64,000 bases of DNA from Carettochelys insculpta (Eukaryota; Chordata; Testudines; Carettochelyidae): assembly GCF_033958435.1 (NCBI RefSeq), contig NC_134158.1:7273837-7337836 (forward strand). The letters are read 5' to 3'. Below, piece by piece: positions 54,226 to 64,000 of the stretch. Each line of letters starts with the position of its first letter. Positions within the stretch are counted from its first letter, which is position 1. Below the pieces are notes generated by a model. It saw nothing but the letters and a program-made list of their open reading frames with translations, made no database searches and was not told where the DNA came from. A program made the translations under genes and the position numbers.

Positions 54226-54906
54226 CTATTCAAAAAAAATTATGAGTAATAGCACAGAGATCCCCTCTACCAGATCTTTTAAATCTCTTGAATGCCAGCT
54301 GTTCAGATTTGCTGATTTTTAAAATGTCCAACTTTAATAGCTGCTGTTCAGCATTCTCCGAAGTTTTTGTCAGAATAGAAAATATTTTATCCTGATCAAA
54401 TGATATGAATCTATCATCAGCTTTTTCTCAAGTATGTAACAAAAATATTTATTGAACACTTCTACCTTATTATTCACAGCTAGTTCAATATAACAGTAGA
54501 CTAATAACATAGATACGGTTGCTTTTCTTCCTTGTAAGCCCAAAAAACTCCTTATAGTCCTTAACTATGCTGTTTGTAGTTTTCTCCCAGTGTCCTTTTG
54601 CTTCCCTTATCAATTGCATGCAGCTGCTAGCCTCTAACATATTCCTTGCTGCTAACCTCCCCCTTTTCCTATTTGTTGCTGCATGTGTTTGTATCTCTTT
54701 CAGTGTAAAAATACTGTCCTTTTCCTGCTAAGCTGTTGTCTTTTAACCACCGTAGCCTTCTTTCTCCCTTTTTCGGGATTGTGGCTTTTTGGTCATCTAG
54801 GAAAATGTTTTTAAAAAGTTCTGCGTTGTCATTTGTGTTTTTCTCCACGTTTCCCGCTGATTTGGCTCATAAACATTTTCAGCTTTCTAAAAGTGGTCCT
54901 AATAAG

Positions 54907-55247
54907 GGTTATGTCTACACAAGCAGCCTCTGTCGACAGGGAAATCTCGACAGAACCTCTGTCGTCAGATGGCTGCTCCACACAACTTGCTCTGTTGACA
55001 GAGAACTGTCCAACTGCACTGCCCTCTGGAGCCAGAACAGCAGAATCGCGGCTCTGCACGGTCCTCTGTCTACAGAACCAGCTACACAGGCACCCTGTCG
55101 ACAAGACACTGGACAGAGGCGTTATCCCTATTTGGGAACGGGTCTAACGTTGCCGCCGGCAGAACAGCTGACTTCTGCCGACAGACTCTCGACAGAGCAA
55201 TTTAGCCGTGTAGACGCTCTGGAGTTTTGTCGACAGTAGACACAGCC
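54907..55247. mobile_element. MITE of the GTCTACAC-tip group, 341 bp, TSD AAG
   Basis: The left tip is GGTTATGTCTACACAAGC and the right tip inverts to GGCTGTGTCTACTGTCGAC. AAG occurs at 54904-54906 and 55248-55250. TGTCGACAG motifs repeat inside, as at 43144. The overlapping frames here are not genes. Confidence 0.85.
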
Positions 55248-55250
55248 AAG

Positions 55251-56089
55251 GAGAGAAATAGATACGAGTGGCTTGGACTTGATTCTGTATGTAGCCACTA
55301 ATTGTCAGTGCTGGGATGAAGAAGGAGTTTATCTGCCTTGGGGAGGTCTCAGATCAAATTCTTCAGTGCTGGGTGCGTCACGTTGGAGTCAGAAAATTGT
55401 CATTTATAATTCAGAATTTCTAATGAGCGTTTAGGCTGGAGGTTTCATGTTTCCTGTACTATCTTGTGCCTTAATTTTAGGAACATTTCAGCTGTAACCA
55501 TTCAAGATTATTTGCACTGGGTTGTTGGTGACTCAGAAACGGGTAACGCCGTTCTTGTTATAGCATCCCATGTTCCCGGTCTTCTTGCCTCCTGAGTTCT
55601 TTCTAAATAACGTGTGATTTAGTTTAACACACTGACCCCCATGTGACTCATCCCAGCATGTTTCTGTCGCAGCAAATAGATCTGACTTGTGCTCTTAAGT
55701 AAGTAATTCCTGTTTCTCTTGTCTTTCACCCAGCCCCTAGCACAGGGGTGTCGGCAATTCAAGAATTATTTCTCTTTATGTTCTTTGGTTTGTGCAAGGG
55801 ACGGAGTACAGCCCCTATAGTCACGTCCTACAGAGATAAGTTTATACAAAGTATGCCTTTTGAGGTGTGATGTTATCTGATTAAAATATGACCCTCTAGA
55901 TCACTATTGCATCCACTCTTCTATATTTGCAACATCTTTTACAGAGTGGGCCAAGAGAGACCTGGTATGGTTATGCTGCTTGTAGGCGGGTATCGGTTTT
56001 TGTATTTGAAATTATGAGCGTTGGCTCTGTATTTGCATTTCAATGAGCTTGATTCTGAGTAGCACCAGTGAAGCATTCGATTAGCCTCT
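55251..56089. other. Gene-free stretch
   Basis: AT-rich with no frame over 60 codons and no repeat I can name. Confidence 0.55.
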
Positions 56090-56325
56090 TAAGGGAGGTT
56101 TAGGTTGGACATTAGGAAAAAGTTCTGACTGTCAGGGTGGTCAAACACTGGAATAAATTGCCTGGGGAGGTTGTGGAATCTCCATCGCTGGAGATATTAA
56201 GAACAGGTTAGATAAATGTCTATCAGGGATGGTTTAGACAGTACTTGGTCCTGCCCTTGGGGCAGGAGGCTGGACGCGATGGCCTCTTGAGGTCCCTTCC
56301 AGTCCTAGTATTCTACGATTCGATG
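56090..56325 (+). repeat. CR1 LINE 3' end
   Basis: 'GGAGGTTTAGGTTGGACATT', 'GGTTTAGACAGTACTTGGTC' and 'AGTATTCTACGATTCGATGA'. Confidence 0.9.
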
Positions 56326-56524
56326 ACTGTGAAGGAACTTTTCAAGTTGAATGGCCCATTGAGGAGTCATTGACTCGTAATGGGCCTTAAGAGAGGCCAA
56401 GCCACCTCTGATGAGCCTTCCTGAGAATGTTCAGACTAGCATGTGGGCAGTAGCTTTGACCTGCAATGAACGAGGTCATGTACGGACAAGTGGCTGGCTC
56501 ACATGATAAACTCTATCTAGTAGC

Positions 56525-56935
56525 AGCGGTTACAGAGCAGTCACCGAGTTAGTCTGTACTCCAGTAAAACAAAGCAGCAGAAATGTAGCGCTTTAAAGAC
56601 CAACAAAATGATTTATTCGGTGATGAGCTTTTGTGGGACAGACCCACTTCTTCAGAGCAACGTCATTAAATGTCACTCTGTATTGAAAATGAAATTCAGC
56701 TGAAGAAGTGGGTCTGTCCCACGAAAGCTCATCACCGAAGAAATCGTTTTGCTAGTCTTTAAAGTGCTGCATTTCTGCTGCTTTGTTTTGTTAGTATCAG
56801 AGAGGTCGACGAGTGAGTCTGTATCTTCAAAAACTACAAGAAGTCCCGTGGCACCTTATACACTAACAGGTATTTTGGAGCATCAGCTTTCGTGGGCAAC
56901 AACCCTCTTCATCAGATGAGGGTTTAACTATATGG
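56525..56935. mobile_element. Penelope-like inverted pair followed by a second antisense end
   Basis: 56530-56793 is an antisense/sense pair of the 'GAAGAAGTGGGTCTGTCCCA' type. 56795-56935 is an antisense end of the other PLE subfamily ('GAGAGGTCGACGAGTGAGTC', 'AGCATCAGCTTTCGTGGGC'). Confidence 0.85.
56880..56915 (-). ncRNA. Hammerhead-ribozyme-like motif in PLE end
   Basis: Minus strand: CTGATGA (56915-56909), one A, hairpin GAGGG...CCCAC, GAAA (56891-56888), then AGC-TGAT-GCT. The core letters are intact, while stem II has a mismatch. It is the same layout as 28994-29031. Activity unproven. Confidence 0.3.
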
Positions 56936-57504
56936 GCTCATGAAAATGAAGGAGTCCCAGTTGAGAGGAGGGTCAGATTTGGAACGAGGGAACTAACACC
57001 AGCCAGCACCCCCTGCAGCCACCAGCCATCCCCCTGCACTCATTACTCTATCTAGTTACTGTAATTTTCCACTGCAAGAACAGTGGGAGTCCCTCCATGT
57101 GAAAGAAGCTATAAATGGCCTCAGGAGCCTATTGTAATTTGGTGATCAGTATTGTTTTGATAAATTGTGTTTGGCAACGTCCTACATAAAGCTAAAATAT
57201 TCCCGTAGGTCGTTAAGGACGTATGTTCCAAATCACAGGACAAGGTGGCCAGTCGGTGTCTGTCCTAAACAACGGAACGTGTGGTCTGCTTGGTTATCAT
57301 TTAAGCAATAACTAGAGTCATCAAGTGGGAAGGGAGACAAAGGGAGGACAACCAGGTGAGAAAAAAGCTGCAGAGAAAATCCTTCTGCACAGAGTCTTCG
57401 TCTTCTCAGCTGGAAATAGTTCTCAAAGGGGGGGCAGGACTATAAAAAGGAGGGACACATATGCCGCAAAACCTCTTTGCCTGTACCCCCGCATTTATTT
57501 CACT

Positions 57505-57912
57505 CTGAAAACAGCTCTACGAGGACAGGCTGAGGGATTTGGGCTTATTTAGTTTGCAGAAGAGAAGAGTGAGGGGCAAGTTGATAGCAGCCTTCAGCTT
57601 CCTGCAGGGGGGCTCTATCGAGGATGGAGAGAGGCTGTTCTCAGTGGTGAAGGATGGCAGAACAAGGAGCAATGGTCTGAAGTTACAGAGCAGGAGGTGT
57701 AGGCTGGATATTAGGAAAAACTATTGCCCCAGGAGGGTGGTGAAGCACTGGAATGTGTTACAGAGAGAGGTGGTGGAATCTCCATCCCTGGAGGTTTTTA
57801 AGTCCCGGCTGGACAGGATCCTGGCTGAGATTATTTAGTTGGGGTTGATCCTGCTTTGGGCAGGGGGCTGAACTAGATGACCTCCTGAGGTCCCTTCCAG
57901 CCCTAGGAGTCG
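57505..57912 (+). repeat. CR1 LINE 3' fragment with RT C-terminus
   Basis: 57539-57838 encodes [40 protein letters not shown] and [20 protein letters not shown]. The 3' end reads 'CCTTCCAGCCCTAGGAGTCG'. Confidence 0.93.
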
Positions 57913-58749
57913 ATAAGTCAATTTTCCCAATAGGCATTTGTTTTTCCCCCTTTCCTGTCCCCCTTTCTGAGAGTCCCACTTGTAAGACCCAGACTAACAC
58001 GGCTACCCCTCTGATATCTGCCACTTGTAAGAGGGATTCAGGTGTGTTAGATTGCCAGGCTCTGTCCCCTGCTGGGCTGAATAGTTTGTCTTGAAGGCCA
58101 AGGGGGTGGCAGGGTGACCCAGGTCCTCCCATTCCACAGGGTATCAGTCCATGACCTCCATGTATCAGTCCCTGCGCATGGGGAGGCAGAGGGGTTGGTG
58201 TCCTTCCCAGCATGGAGTCAGAACCCACTTCCCGGGGCTACGACCCACAAGTTCATTCAGTTTGGGGCATTGCCTCTCTTGTCCGACCTGCTGCTGACTT
58301 GCTGCCGGTAGAGTTCCCTTTTGGGTCTGGGCCTGCACCTCTCTGCAGTCCCAGGTGCCTTCTGGACAGGCAGCTGCAAGTTGGTGGCCCACAATATCTC
58401 TGGGGTGTACTTAGTCTGTTACTTCTGGTGCTGGGGGATTCATTTCCAGTCTCCCCTTGGTTGGGGAACCAGTGCTGGCTTCCACGTGTTCGTCTGGCTG
58501 GCGACTCCATCCCATCAGGCAGAAAGAAGTGGAATTCCTGCCTCTTCCCCAGTTTCTGCCCTGACTGGACCCAGGCTCCCTTCCTTTATCCCCTCTCCTG
58601 GGCTGCTATTGGTCACAAGTAGACCAGGGCAGAGCTAGTGGAACCCTAGAGCTCCCCTTAACCCTTGCTGTGCCCGCCGGCTGTTTGCTTCATCACACTC
58701 TTCTTCCAGCATGGGAACTGACTCCGGTCTGGATATTTTCTCTGTCCCA
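57913..58749. other. Upstream of the gene D finger exon
   Basis: A 35-bp Penelope-like tip ('AGACTAACACGGCTACCCCT') lies at 57988-58015. The rest shows no KRAB or other exon. 'CACTCTTCTTCCAG' ends at 58709 and could be an alternative acceptor. The frame is open from ATG 58711 into the finger exon. Confidence 0.5.
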
Positions 58750-59937
58750 GCAGGTGATGACATGGTGAGTGAGAACAAGGAGGTGAATCCCCAGCAGGGA
58801 GGTCCTGGGCAAATGGATACACAGAGAAGTCAAATGGGAAGATCTGAAGGGGAGGTTTCCTGGAGTCTTGAGCAAGAAAAATCCTGTGAAAATCAGCACA
58901 GGCCAGAGGGGCAGCAGGAAAACTCCTCAGGGGGGAGACTGGGTAAACAGACGGACCAAGGAGTTGGTTTGAAGGACCTTCCTGGAGACACTCTCCAGCC
59001 AGGAACCTGCACTAAGAGGAAAGGGTGTGCTGAGTGTGGAAGAGTCTTCAGAAACGATTCTTCTCTGATGGTTCATCGGCGAGGCCACACAGGAGAGAGA
59101 CCCTACAACTGCCTGGAGTGTGGGAAATCCTTCACGCGGAGCTCCACCCTGGTTGAGCATCAGCGAGTGCACACAGAAGAGAAACCCTATAAATGCCCTG
59201 ACTGCGGGCAATGCTTCAAGCGGACATCAACCCTGATTTCCCACCAGAAAATCCACACGGGAGAGCGACCTTATCACTGCCTGGAGTGTGGGAAAAGCTT
59301 CAGTGAACGGTCCAACCTCCATAAACACCAGAGAACCCACACGGGAGAGAAACCCTACAACTGCCTGGAGTGTGGGAGAAGTTTTGCTTGGAGCTCACAC
59401 CTTATAAAACACCAGCGAATGCACATGGGTAAGATGCCCTATGTTTGCCCCGACTGTGGGAAGGGCTTCGGCGACAGCTCAGCCGTCGTTAGGCATCAGC
59501 GAATCCACACCGGAGAGAGACCTTATAAATGCCTCGAGTGCGGGAAGAGCTTTAAGCAGAGTTCCAACCTGATGAATCATCAGCTAACCCACTCAGGAGA
59601 AAAGCCCTTTTACTGCCCCGAGTGCGGGAAGGGGTTCAGTCGGAAGGCTCACGTCCTCTCCCACCGGAAAACGCACAGAGCAGAAAGGTCCTTTCACTGC
59701 CTGGAGTGTGGAGAAGACTTCCCTGGCAGCGCAGAACTTGTTGGGCACCAGAAAACCCATGCTAGAAAGACACTGTACGAATGTCCTGTCCGTCGGGAAA
59801 GCTTCCTGCGGAGGTCAGAACTGACTTCCCATCCGTGTGTCCGCACGGCAAAGAGAACCTATCAATGTTCTGCCTGTGGGAAGAGCTACAAGGTAAAGGT
59901 CTCTTTAATGTCCCACCAGAAGCTCCACACAGAGTAG
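58750..59937 (+). CDS. Gene D last exon: C2H2 zinc-finger protein (10 fingers plus 1 degenerate)
   Basis: The tandem acceptor TGTCCCAG|CAG|GTGATG allows starts at 58751 or 58754, both in frame after a phase-1 exon (Gly or Ala-Gly). The leader is GDDMVSENKEVNPQQGGPGQ, then GRSEGEVSWSLEQEKSCENQ and PEGQQENSSGG, typical of reptile KRAB-ZNF last exons. Eleven fingers of 28 residues run from CAECGRVF to CSACGKSYKVKVSLMSHQKLH. Finger 10 is degenerate (CPVRRESF, HPCVR: second Cys and last His lost). Linkers are mostly TGERP/TGEKP, with HMGKMPY and AERSF variants. ATG 58711 (MGTDSGLDIFSVPAG) extends the frame through the splice site. It may be a start in a KRAB-less transcript, or intron read-through. 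No KRAB exon recognised. A CpG block with a donor is at 47.92 kb. Paralogue of gene C and the intact member of the pair. Confidence 0.9.
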   Translation, partial: AGDDMVSENKEVNPQQGGPGQMDTQRSQMGRSEGEVSWSLEQEKSCENQHRPEGQQENSSGGRLGKQTDQGVGLKDLPGDTLQPGTCTKRKGCAECGRVFRNDSSLMVHRRGHTGERPYNCLECGKSFTRSSTLVEHQRVHTEEKPYKCPDCGQCFKRTSTLISHQKIHTGERPYHCLECGKSFSERSNLHKHQRTHTGEKPYNCLECGRSFAWSSHLIKHQRMHMGKMPYVCPDCGKGFGDSSAVVRHQRIHTGERPYKCLECGKSFKQSSNLMNHQLTHSGEKPFYCPECGKGFSRKAHVLSHRKTHRAERSFHCLECGEDFPGSAELVGHQKTHARKTLYECPVRRESFLRRSELTSHPCVRTAKRTYQCSACGKSYKVKVSLMSHQKLHTE

Positions 59938-59999
59938 CAGGTGGCAGGATCTGCTCAGCATGGGGCAATAGGTCTATGGCCTCCTCAAGCCAAGCATAA

Positions 60000-60560
60000 A
60001 TGAGCATCAGCGATGGGTGGTCTGTGTAGGGGCAGCAAGTGGATGAAGGGTTTGGGTTTCAAGGGGTGATGACTGGGAGGGGCAGAGGAGGAGGGAAGAC
60101 CACTGGGTACTGTGAAGCTGGGTCGTTTTGAGGGGCAGAGGTGAATTCTGCGTGGTCCACATGTACTTGCTGGTTCAGAGGGAAGGTAAAATCGCCTTGT
60201 TACAGTTTGCGTCTGTCACCTCTGCAGCCCCGAGGGCAGGGATGAGCAGTGCTATGCAGGGAAGCAGAAAGGGGCCCTCTGAGGCTGTCATGATTGGCAG
60301 TAAGAGTTACCAATGTCAGTACTGCGCCGGGGATTGGACGTCTCTGTAGCTGTGGCTGGGGATTGGGGAATTCGTGGTGGAGAGGCTCCTGCGAAGGGGG
60401 AGTGCTGGGGGATGCCATTTTGGGAGGGTGGTCTAGTGGTTGGAGGGGAGGGAAATGAGCATTAGGACTCCTGGATGTGAGCTGGTGCCAGGCGCTTCCC
60501 CTCCCTTCTCTGTCCATTTCTGCCAGCTCCGCAATGGCGAGAAGTTGTCCCATTCCAGGG
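60000..60560. other. 3' flank of gene D, duplicated from/with gene C flank
   Basis: 'GTGGATGAAGGGTTTGGGTT', 'GGGGATGCCATTTTGGGAGG' and 'TTAGGACTCCTGGATGTGAG' each have matches at 42260-43130. The shared order shows that C and D arose by a duplication that included this flank. No separate gene seen. Confidence 0.8.
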
Positions 60561-60789
60561 ACAGTGGTGAGGAGGGGCCATTAATGGTTGTGTGTTTAGC
60601 AGTTGAGGAGAAAGCAAGAAGTTGGGAGGGAAAATGTCGTTAGTTTTGTTCTTGTCCTCGAGTTGCACAGACTTACAGCTGTGCAGGGTTGAAACCCGGG
60701 TGCTATCAAACCCCCTGGCTTGAAGTGGTTCCTCTTCTGTGTAAGGCTTACGGTTTGGCTCACAGCCACTGTAAAACTTGTTCCGACGC

Positions 60790-61530
60790 TCCTGGGTTGG
60801 ACGGAACATCGAGTCTGTGTCTACACTTGCATTCCTCTTTCAAAAGAGGCGTGCAAATGAGGGAAATCAAAAATGCAAATGATGTGCAGATTTGCATATC
60901 CTATACCTCATTTGCATATTCTTATTTCAAAATAGCTTCTTTCGGGAGAAGAAAACCAGTGTAGACACTGGGCTTTTGAAAGTAAACCCCATCTCTGAAA
61001 GAATCCTTCTTCCCGTAAAAAAAAGGAAAGAAGGGTTCTTTTGAAGATGGGGGTTACTTTCGAAAGAGCAGTGTCTGCTCTGTTTTTCTTCTTTCGAAAA
61101 AAGCTATTTCAAAATAATTTGCACATGAGGTGCCAGATATGTAAATCTGCACTTCATTTGCATTTTTGATTTCCCTTGTTTGCATTCCTCTTTCAAAAGA
61201 GGAATGCAAGTGTAGACACAGTCAGAGACGTCATCAAGTCCAATTCCCTGCACCAAGTAAACCTATACCGCACAGGGCAGATGCTCGTCTGACCTGTCCT
61301 TAAGAACCTCCAGTGATGGAGAGTCCACACCCTCCCCAGAAGTCTCTTCGGGAGCTTAATGACCCTAATAATTAGCAGAGGATTTGGTTTTCCCGCTTCC
61401 GAAGCGCACCAGTTGGCCCTTCTGTACACACTTGATTTCAGACCAATTCTGCAAGTTTCACCTTGACCTCTAATCCTGTCTTCCAAAGCGCTAGTGATTT
61501 TCTGCAACGTTATTGATTTATTTTCCATTC
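60790..61530 (-). repeat. Old CR1 3' end split by a fold-back MITE
   Basis: The left stub is 'TGGGTTGGACGGAACATCGAG' (to 60813). It continues from 61225 as 'GAGACGTCATCAAGTCCAAT', 'CCTTAAGAACCTCCAGTGAT' and antisense RT-tail sequence to about 61530. Confidence 0.7.
60814..61224. mobile_element. Fold-back MITE, 411 bp, TSD GAG
   Basis: The two halves are inverted copies of each other over about 170-190 bp. 'TGCATTCCTCTTTCAAAAG', 'GGGAAATCAAAAATGCAAAT' and 'TGCAGATTTGCATATC' on the left return inverted on the right. The tips are CTGTGTCTACACTTGC. GAG occurs at 60811-60813 and 61225-61227, at the break in the CR1. As RNA or single-stranded DNA it would form one long hairpin. Confidence 0.88.
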
Positions 61531-63399
61531 CCTTACTTAATAGTCATTAACGGTGCTATTGAACAGCATCAGAGGTGTGACTGTCTCCTGAGGAGCTCCA
61601 CTAAATCCATCCCGGTCGTTTAACCAGCCGCCATTGATAACTTGGAGTCTGGTCTTTCAAATGTTTCCATTCCCCATGTAGTAACTTCATCTAGCCCACA
61701 ATTCCCTCGTTTGCTTCAGAGGAGGTCAAATGGGACCTGTGAAAAGCCTTAGCAAAGGGTTTACGGTATCGTGACTTTAATATCTGGCATCCACAGGGCT
61801 GGGAGGTTGCCGGATAACCAAATATTCTGGATAATCGAGAGGACTCATGCTGGGTGGGAGACCAGAGGATCCTGACGGCTGCGCTCAGCCGCAGCATGGA
61901 GTGACGGGAGCACCAACAGGGCCGGCCCTACATCCCCTGGGGTGGGGGGGGGCGGTGCGGGGTGTTCCTCTCCCTCTTTGTTCACAAACCCCAGCCCTGA
62001 GGCCGCTCTTCCATGCTCCCGCCCAGTGTCTGCTGAACAGATCTGCCTGGCTGTGAGTCATGCTGGGTATTCGAGGGCGCCGGTTAATCAAATACCAGTT
62101 AAACAAGCCGTGGCAGAGCCAGTCTCATTCCTGGGCCCCAGGTCCTGTTTAGTCCACTGGCCCCACCGTATGAACCCCGTTACCCTTGCTGGGGCAGGGG
62201 GCAGTCTGGGGAGGAACCCGGTCCCCACCCGCTCATTCCAGGTTCCAGCCCAGGGACCCTGGATGGCTGCTAGCAGTGAGGGCTGACTCCCTTCACCTGG
62301 CCCCTGCAACTCCTGTCCCTGGGCCACTTCCCCCAGACAATTCCCCCCGGTACCTCCTGCTAGCGGTAGCCATGGCAGCAAGTCCCCTCCTTTGTTGGCT
62401 CCTCCGGCTGACCACTTCCTCCCAGTCTCTGGTGGAGCTCCAGGCCCTGCTGGGTTGGGGCAGTCCAGCCCCCCGGGTTGCTGAGGCTCCTCTTGTCTTC
62501 TGTGGTCTCTGGTGTTCCTCTAAATCTCCTTCCTTCTCACTCGCCTCCCAAACTCTCCTCCACCACCCTCCCCTTGCCCTGCGTGGAGAAGGGCTTATAG
62601 AGGGAGCCCTGAGTGGGATCAGCTGGGCCCCGACTGATTTCCAGCAGCCTGCTCCTCCGCTGCTCCCACTTTGCTGCCTGTCATCTCGACTGCTGCCCCC
62701 ACTCTGCACTCGGCAAAGAGTCGTGTCAAAGAGGGAAAGTCGATGGGTTTGTGCTGGACAAATCTAGTTCTTACAATCTCATGATCCTGCGGGTGGGCTA
62801 TGTCCACAAGGGAGGAAAGGGGTCGCCGCTCCCTGGTTCCCCTTCCAGCAAAGCACACCCCGCCCCAGCTAGATTACTTACAGAAGCCGCCAGGGATGTG
62901 AGTCGCATGGGGGTGGAGGCGCCACCTTCACTGCCACCTGCTTGTCCCACCGTGTGGCAGGTGCTTGCGGGGAGGGGCGCCCCACGTGCGTGGTTCTGAC
63001 GCCCCACGTCTCACCACGTTGGACGGCGGCGCCGGAGGTGCCACAAACTTGTTCCGGGATCTTTCCAGGCTTTGATATGTCGGGTGATGTCTTTAGCGGC
63101 CCTGAGTGCTCTTAATTTCTTATTTTGCAAAGGTAGCTACACCGTCTTCCCTATGCCGGAGCTCTGGGACCTCACCGGTCCTCAGGGAGTTCTCAGAGAT
63201 AATTGCTGATGATTCAGAGATTTTCAGCTAGTTCCTTAAGTACCTTTTAGTGTACAGGCAATTTCTCTCAGGCCATGTCTGCTCCCCGCCCAGCTCACCC
63301 AAAGCCACCCACCGGTGTGAAATCAAGTTCACCAGGAGAAACCGGCTTGTATCCATGCATCCAAATCACCACGCTCAGCAACAGTCTGTTCTGTGGCAA
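61531..63399. other. Gene-free stretch
   Basis: About 1.9 kb. A short 'CTGGGAGGTTGCCGGATAACC' near 61800 recalls small MITE scraps. No exon recognised. Opposing frames at 62186-62767 and 62293-62709 are GC-bias shadows of each other. Confidence 0.5.
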
Positions 63400-63660
63400 C
63401 GGTTGCAGGGGGGTGCCAAGTTGGAGTGTTGCAATTTGCGACTGGTTTTCTAGCTTGTGTTCACATTTATAGACCAATTAATAAAGTTTGTACATTCGAC
63501 AGACGTGATCCCTTCTGTGTGCTGAAAAGTTTTTATTTCAGATGAACGTCGCTGAAATTTCTGTCGGTTTGGACGATGTTAGACAGGTTATGGGGGAGCC
63601 CTGCTCATTGCAGGGACGAAAAGTAGGGCCCGGTGTCAAAAAATGCGCTCAGCTCTGAGT
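63400..63660. mobile_element. hAT family 'CAGGGGTG', degraded copy
   Basis: 'TTGCAGGGGGGTGCCAAGTT', 'TTTTATTTCAGATGAACGTC', 'GACGATGTTAGACAGG' and 'GCCCTGCTCATTGCAGGGAC' follow the order seen in 10001-10301. The right tip is eroded and no TSD is clear. Confidence 0.7.
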
Positions 63661-63950
63661 TAGAGAACGGTGCTGTCTTGCGAAAACCCAGCTGAATTGT
63701 GGATCGGCAGGCGAGCGACTGGGGCCATTTGTAAGTTTGATCTCAAGTATCAGAATTCCAGGCAGGTGTGGTTGGCGTCCGACAAACACCATGAAAAGAA
63801 TCCCTGACTTCAGAGAGCCTGGCTATGGACCATTGTAGCATGGGATAACTACGCAGCTGGGGCCCCTCTAACACAGCTGGCCAAGGCACGATACCAGCCA
63901 GGGGGAGAAGAAACACCTGTGAAAATCTGGTGTCCAAGGCCGCAGGTAAG

Positions 63951-64000
63951 TTTGTGGGAGGGATAAGTCAGTGGTTTGAGCATTGGCCTGCTAAGCCCCT
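63951..64000 (+). repeat. SINE head, cut by the window end
   Basis: 'GGGATAAGTCAGTGGTTTGA' then 'GCATTGGCCTGCTAAGCCC' is the tRNA-like 5' part of the CR1-tailed SINE. The rest lies beyond the window. Confidence 0.75.

Larger units (their letters stand above)
51006..54906 (-). repeat. Old CR1/L3-like LINE, split by later insertions
   Basis: Antisense pieces lie at 51006-51218 ('GGGCCAAGGACCAGACCCTG') and 53237-53635; the rest, about 54226-54906, is less sure. In 53237-53635 the minus strand recalls the RT start (ANVVPIFK, PGNYRPVSLTS). The gaps hold a second LINE and a Penelope-like pair. Confidence 0.65.

Noticed and set aside
1..64000. CRISPR arrays, bacterial operons, phage or viral genes
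   Set aside because: Nothing in the window resembles them. The spliced KRAB-ZNF exons and vertebrate repeats point to a vertebrate nuclear genome.

Overview
The window looks like nuclear DNA of a reptile, most likely a hidden-necked (cryptodiran) turtle. The case rests on its repeats. There are dozens of CR1 LINE 3' ends with the ATTCTATG-type tail, in both orientations. There are tRNA-derived SINEs whose 3' half is CR1-like, and many Penelope-like retroelement (PLE) pieces with a GIY-YIG endonuclease. There are also several hAT-type and 3-bp-target DNA transposons. The species call is inference from repeat content only.

The genes are a small cluster of C2H2 zinc-finger (KRAB-ZNF type) genes. 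Gene A runs on the minus strand from a CpG-rich first exon near 16.06-16.4 kb to 2.39 kb. Its start exon (11086-11198), 127-bp KRAB-A exon (7084-7210), KRAB-B exon (4716-4829) and nine-finger last exon (2391-3391/3394) join in phase to 431-432 aa. Genes B (32110-32972), C (about 39985-41122) and D (58750-59937) are plus-strand last exons with 6-11 fingers. Each of B, C and D has a CpG-rich block with a plausible splice donor upstream (about 23.46, 37.41 and 47.92 kb), but I found no KRAB exon for any of them. C and D are segmental duplicates that share about 0.6-0.9 kb of 3' flank. C carries a frame lesion at its splice acceptor and a premature TGA that removes two fingers.

The rest is mostly mobile DNA, often nested: 9.7-10.97 kb (two hAT elements in one CR1), 41.18-42.22 kb (PLE inside a non-LTR element, absent from the D paralogue) and 51-55.25 kb (non-LTR element, MITEs and PLE inside an old LINE). 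A minisatellite at 36.3-37.3 kb is repeated in opposite orientation at 37.65-38.7 kb, so a CpG-rich exon/promoter sits between two complementary G/C-rich arrays. Several PLE ends carry a conserved hairpin resembling a hammerhead ribozyme core. Zinc-finger proteins of this class usually bind DNA in the nucleus and, through KRAB, silence transposons. A KRAB-ZNF cluster sitting among many retroelement copies fits that picture, but no target can be read from the sequence. No intact autonomous transposon, CRISPR array, rRNA or intact tRNA gene was seen.
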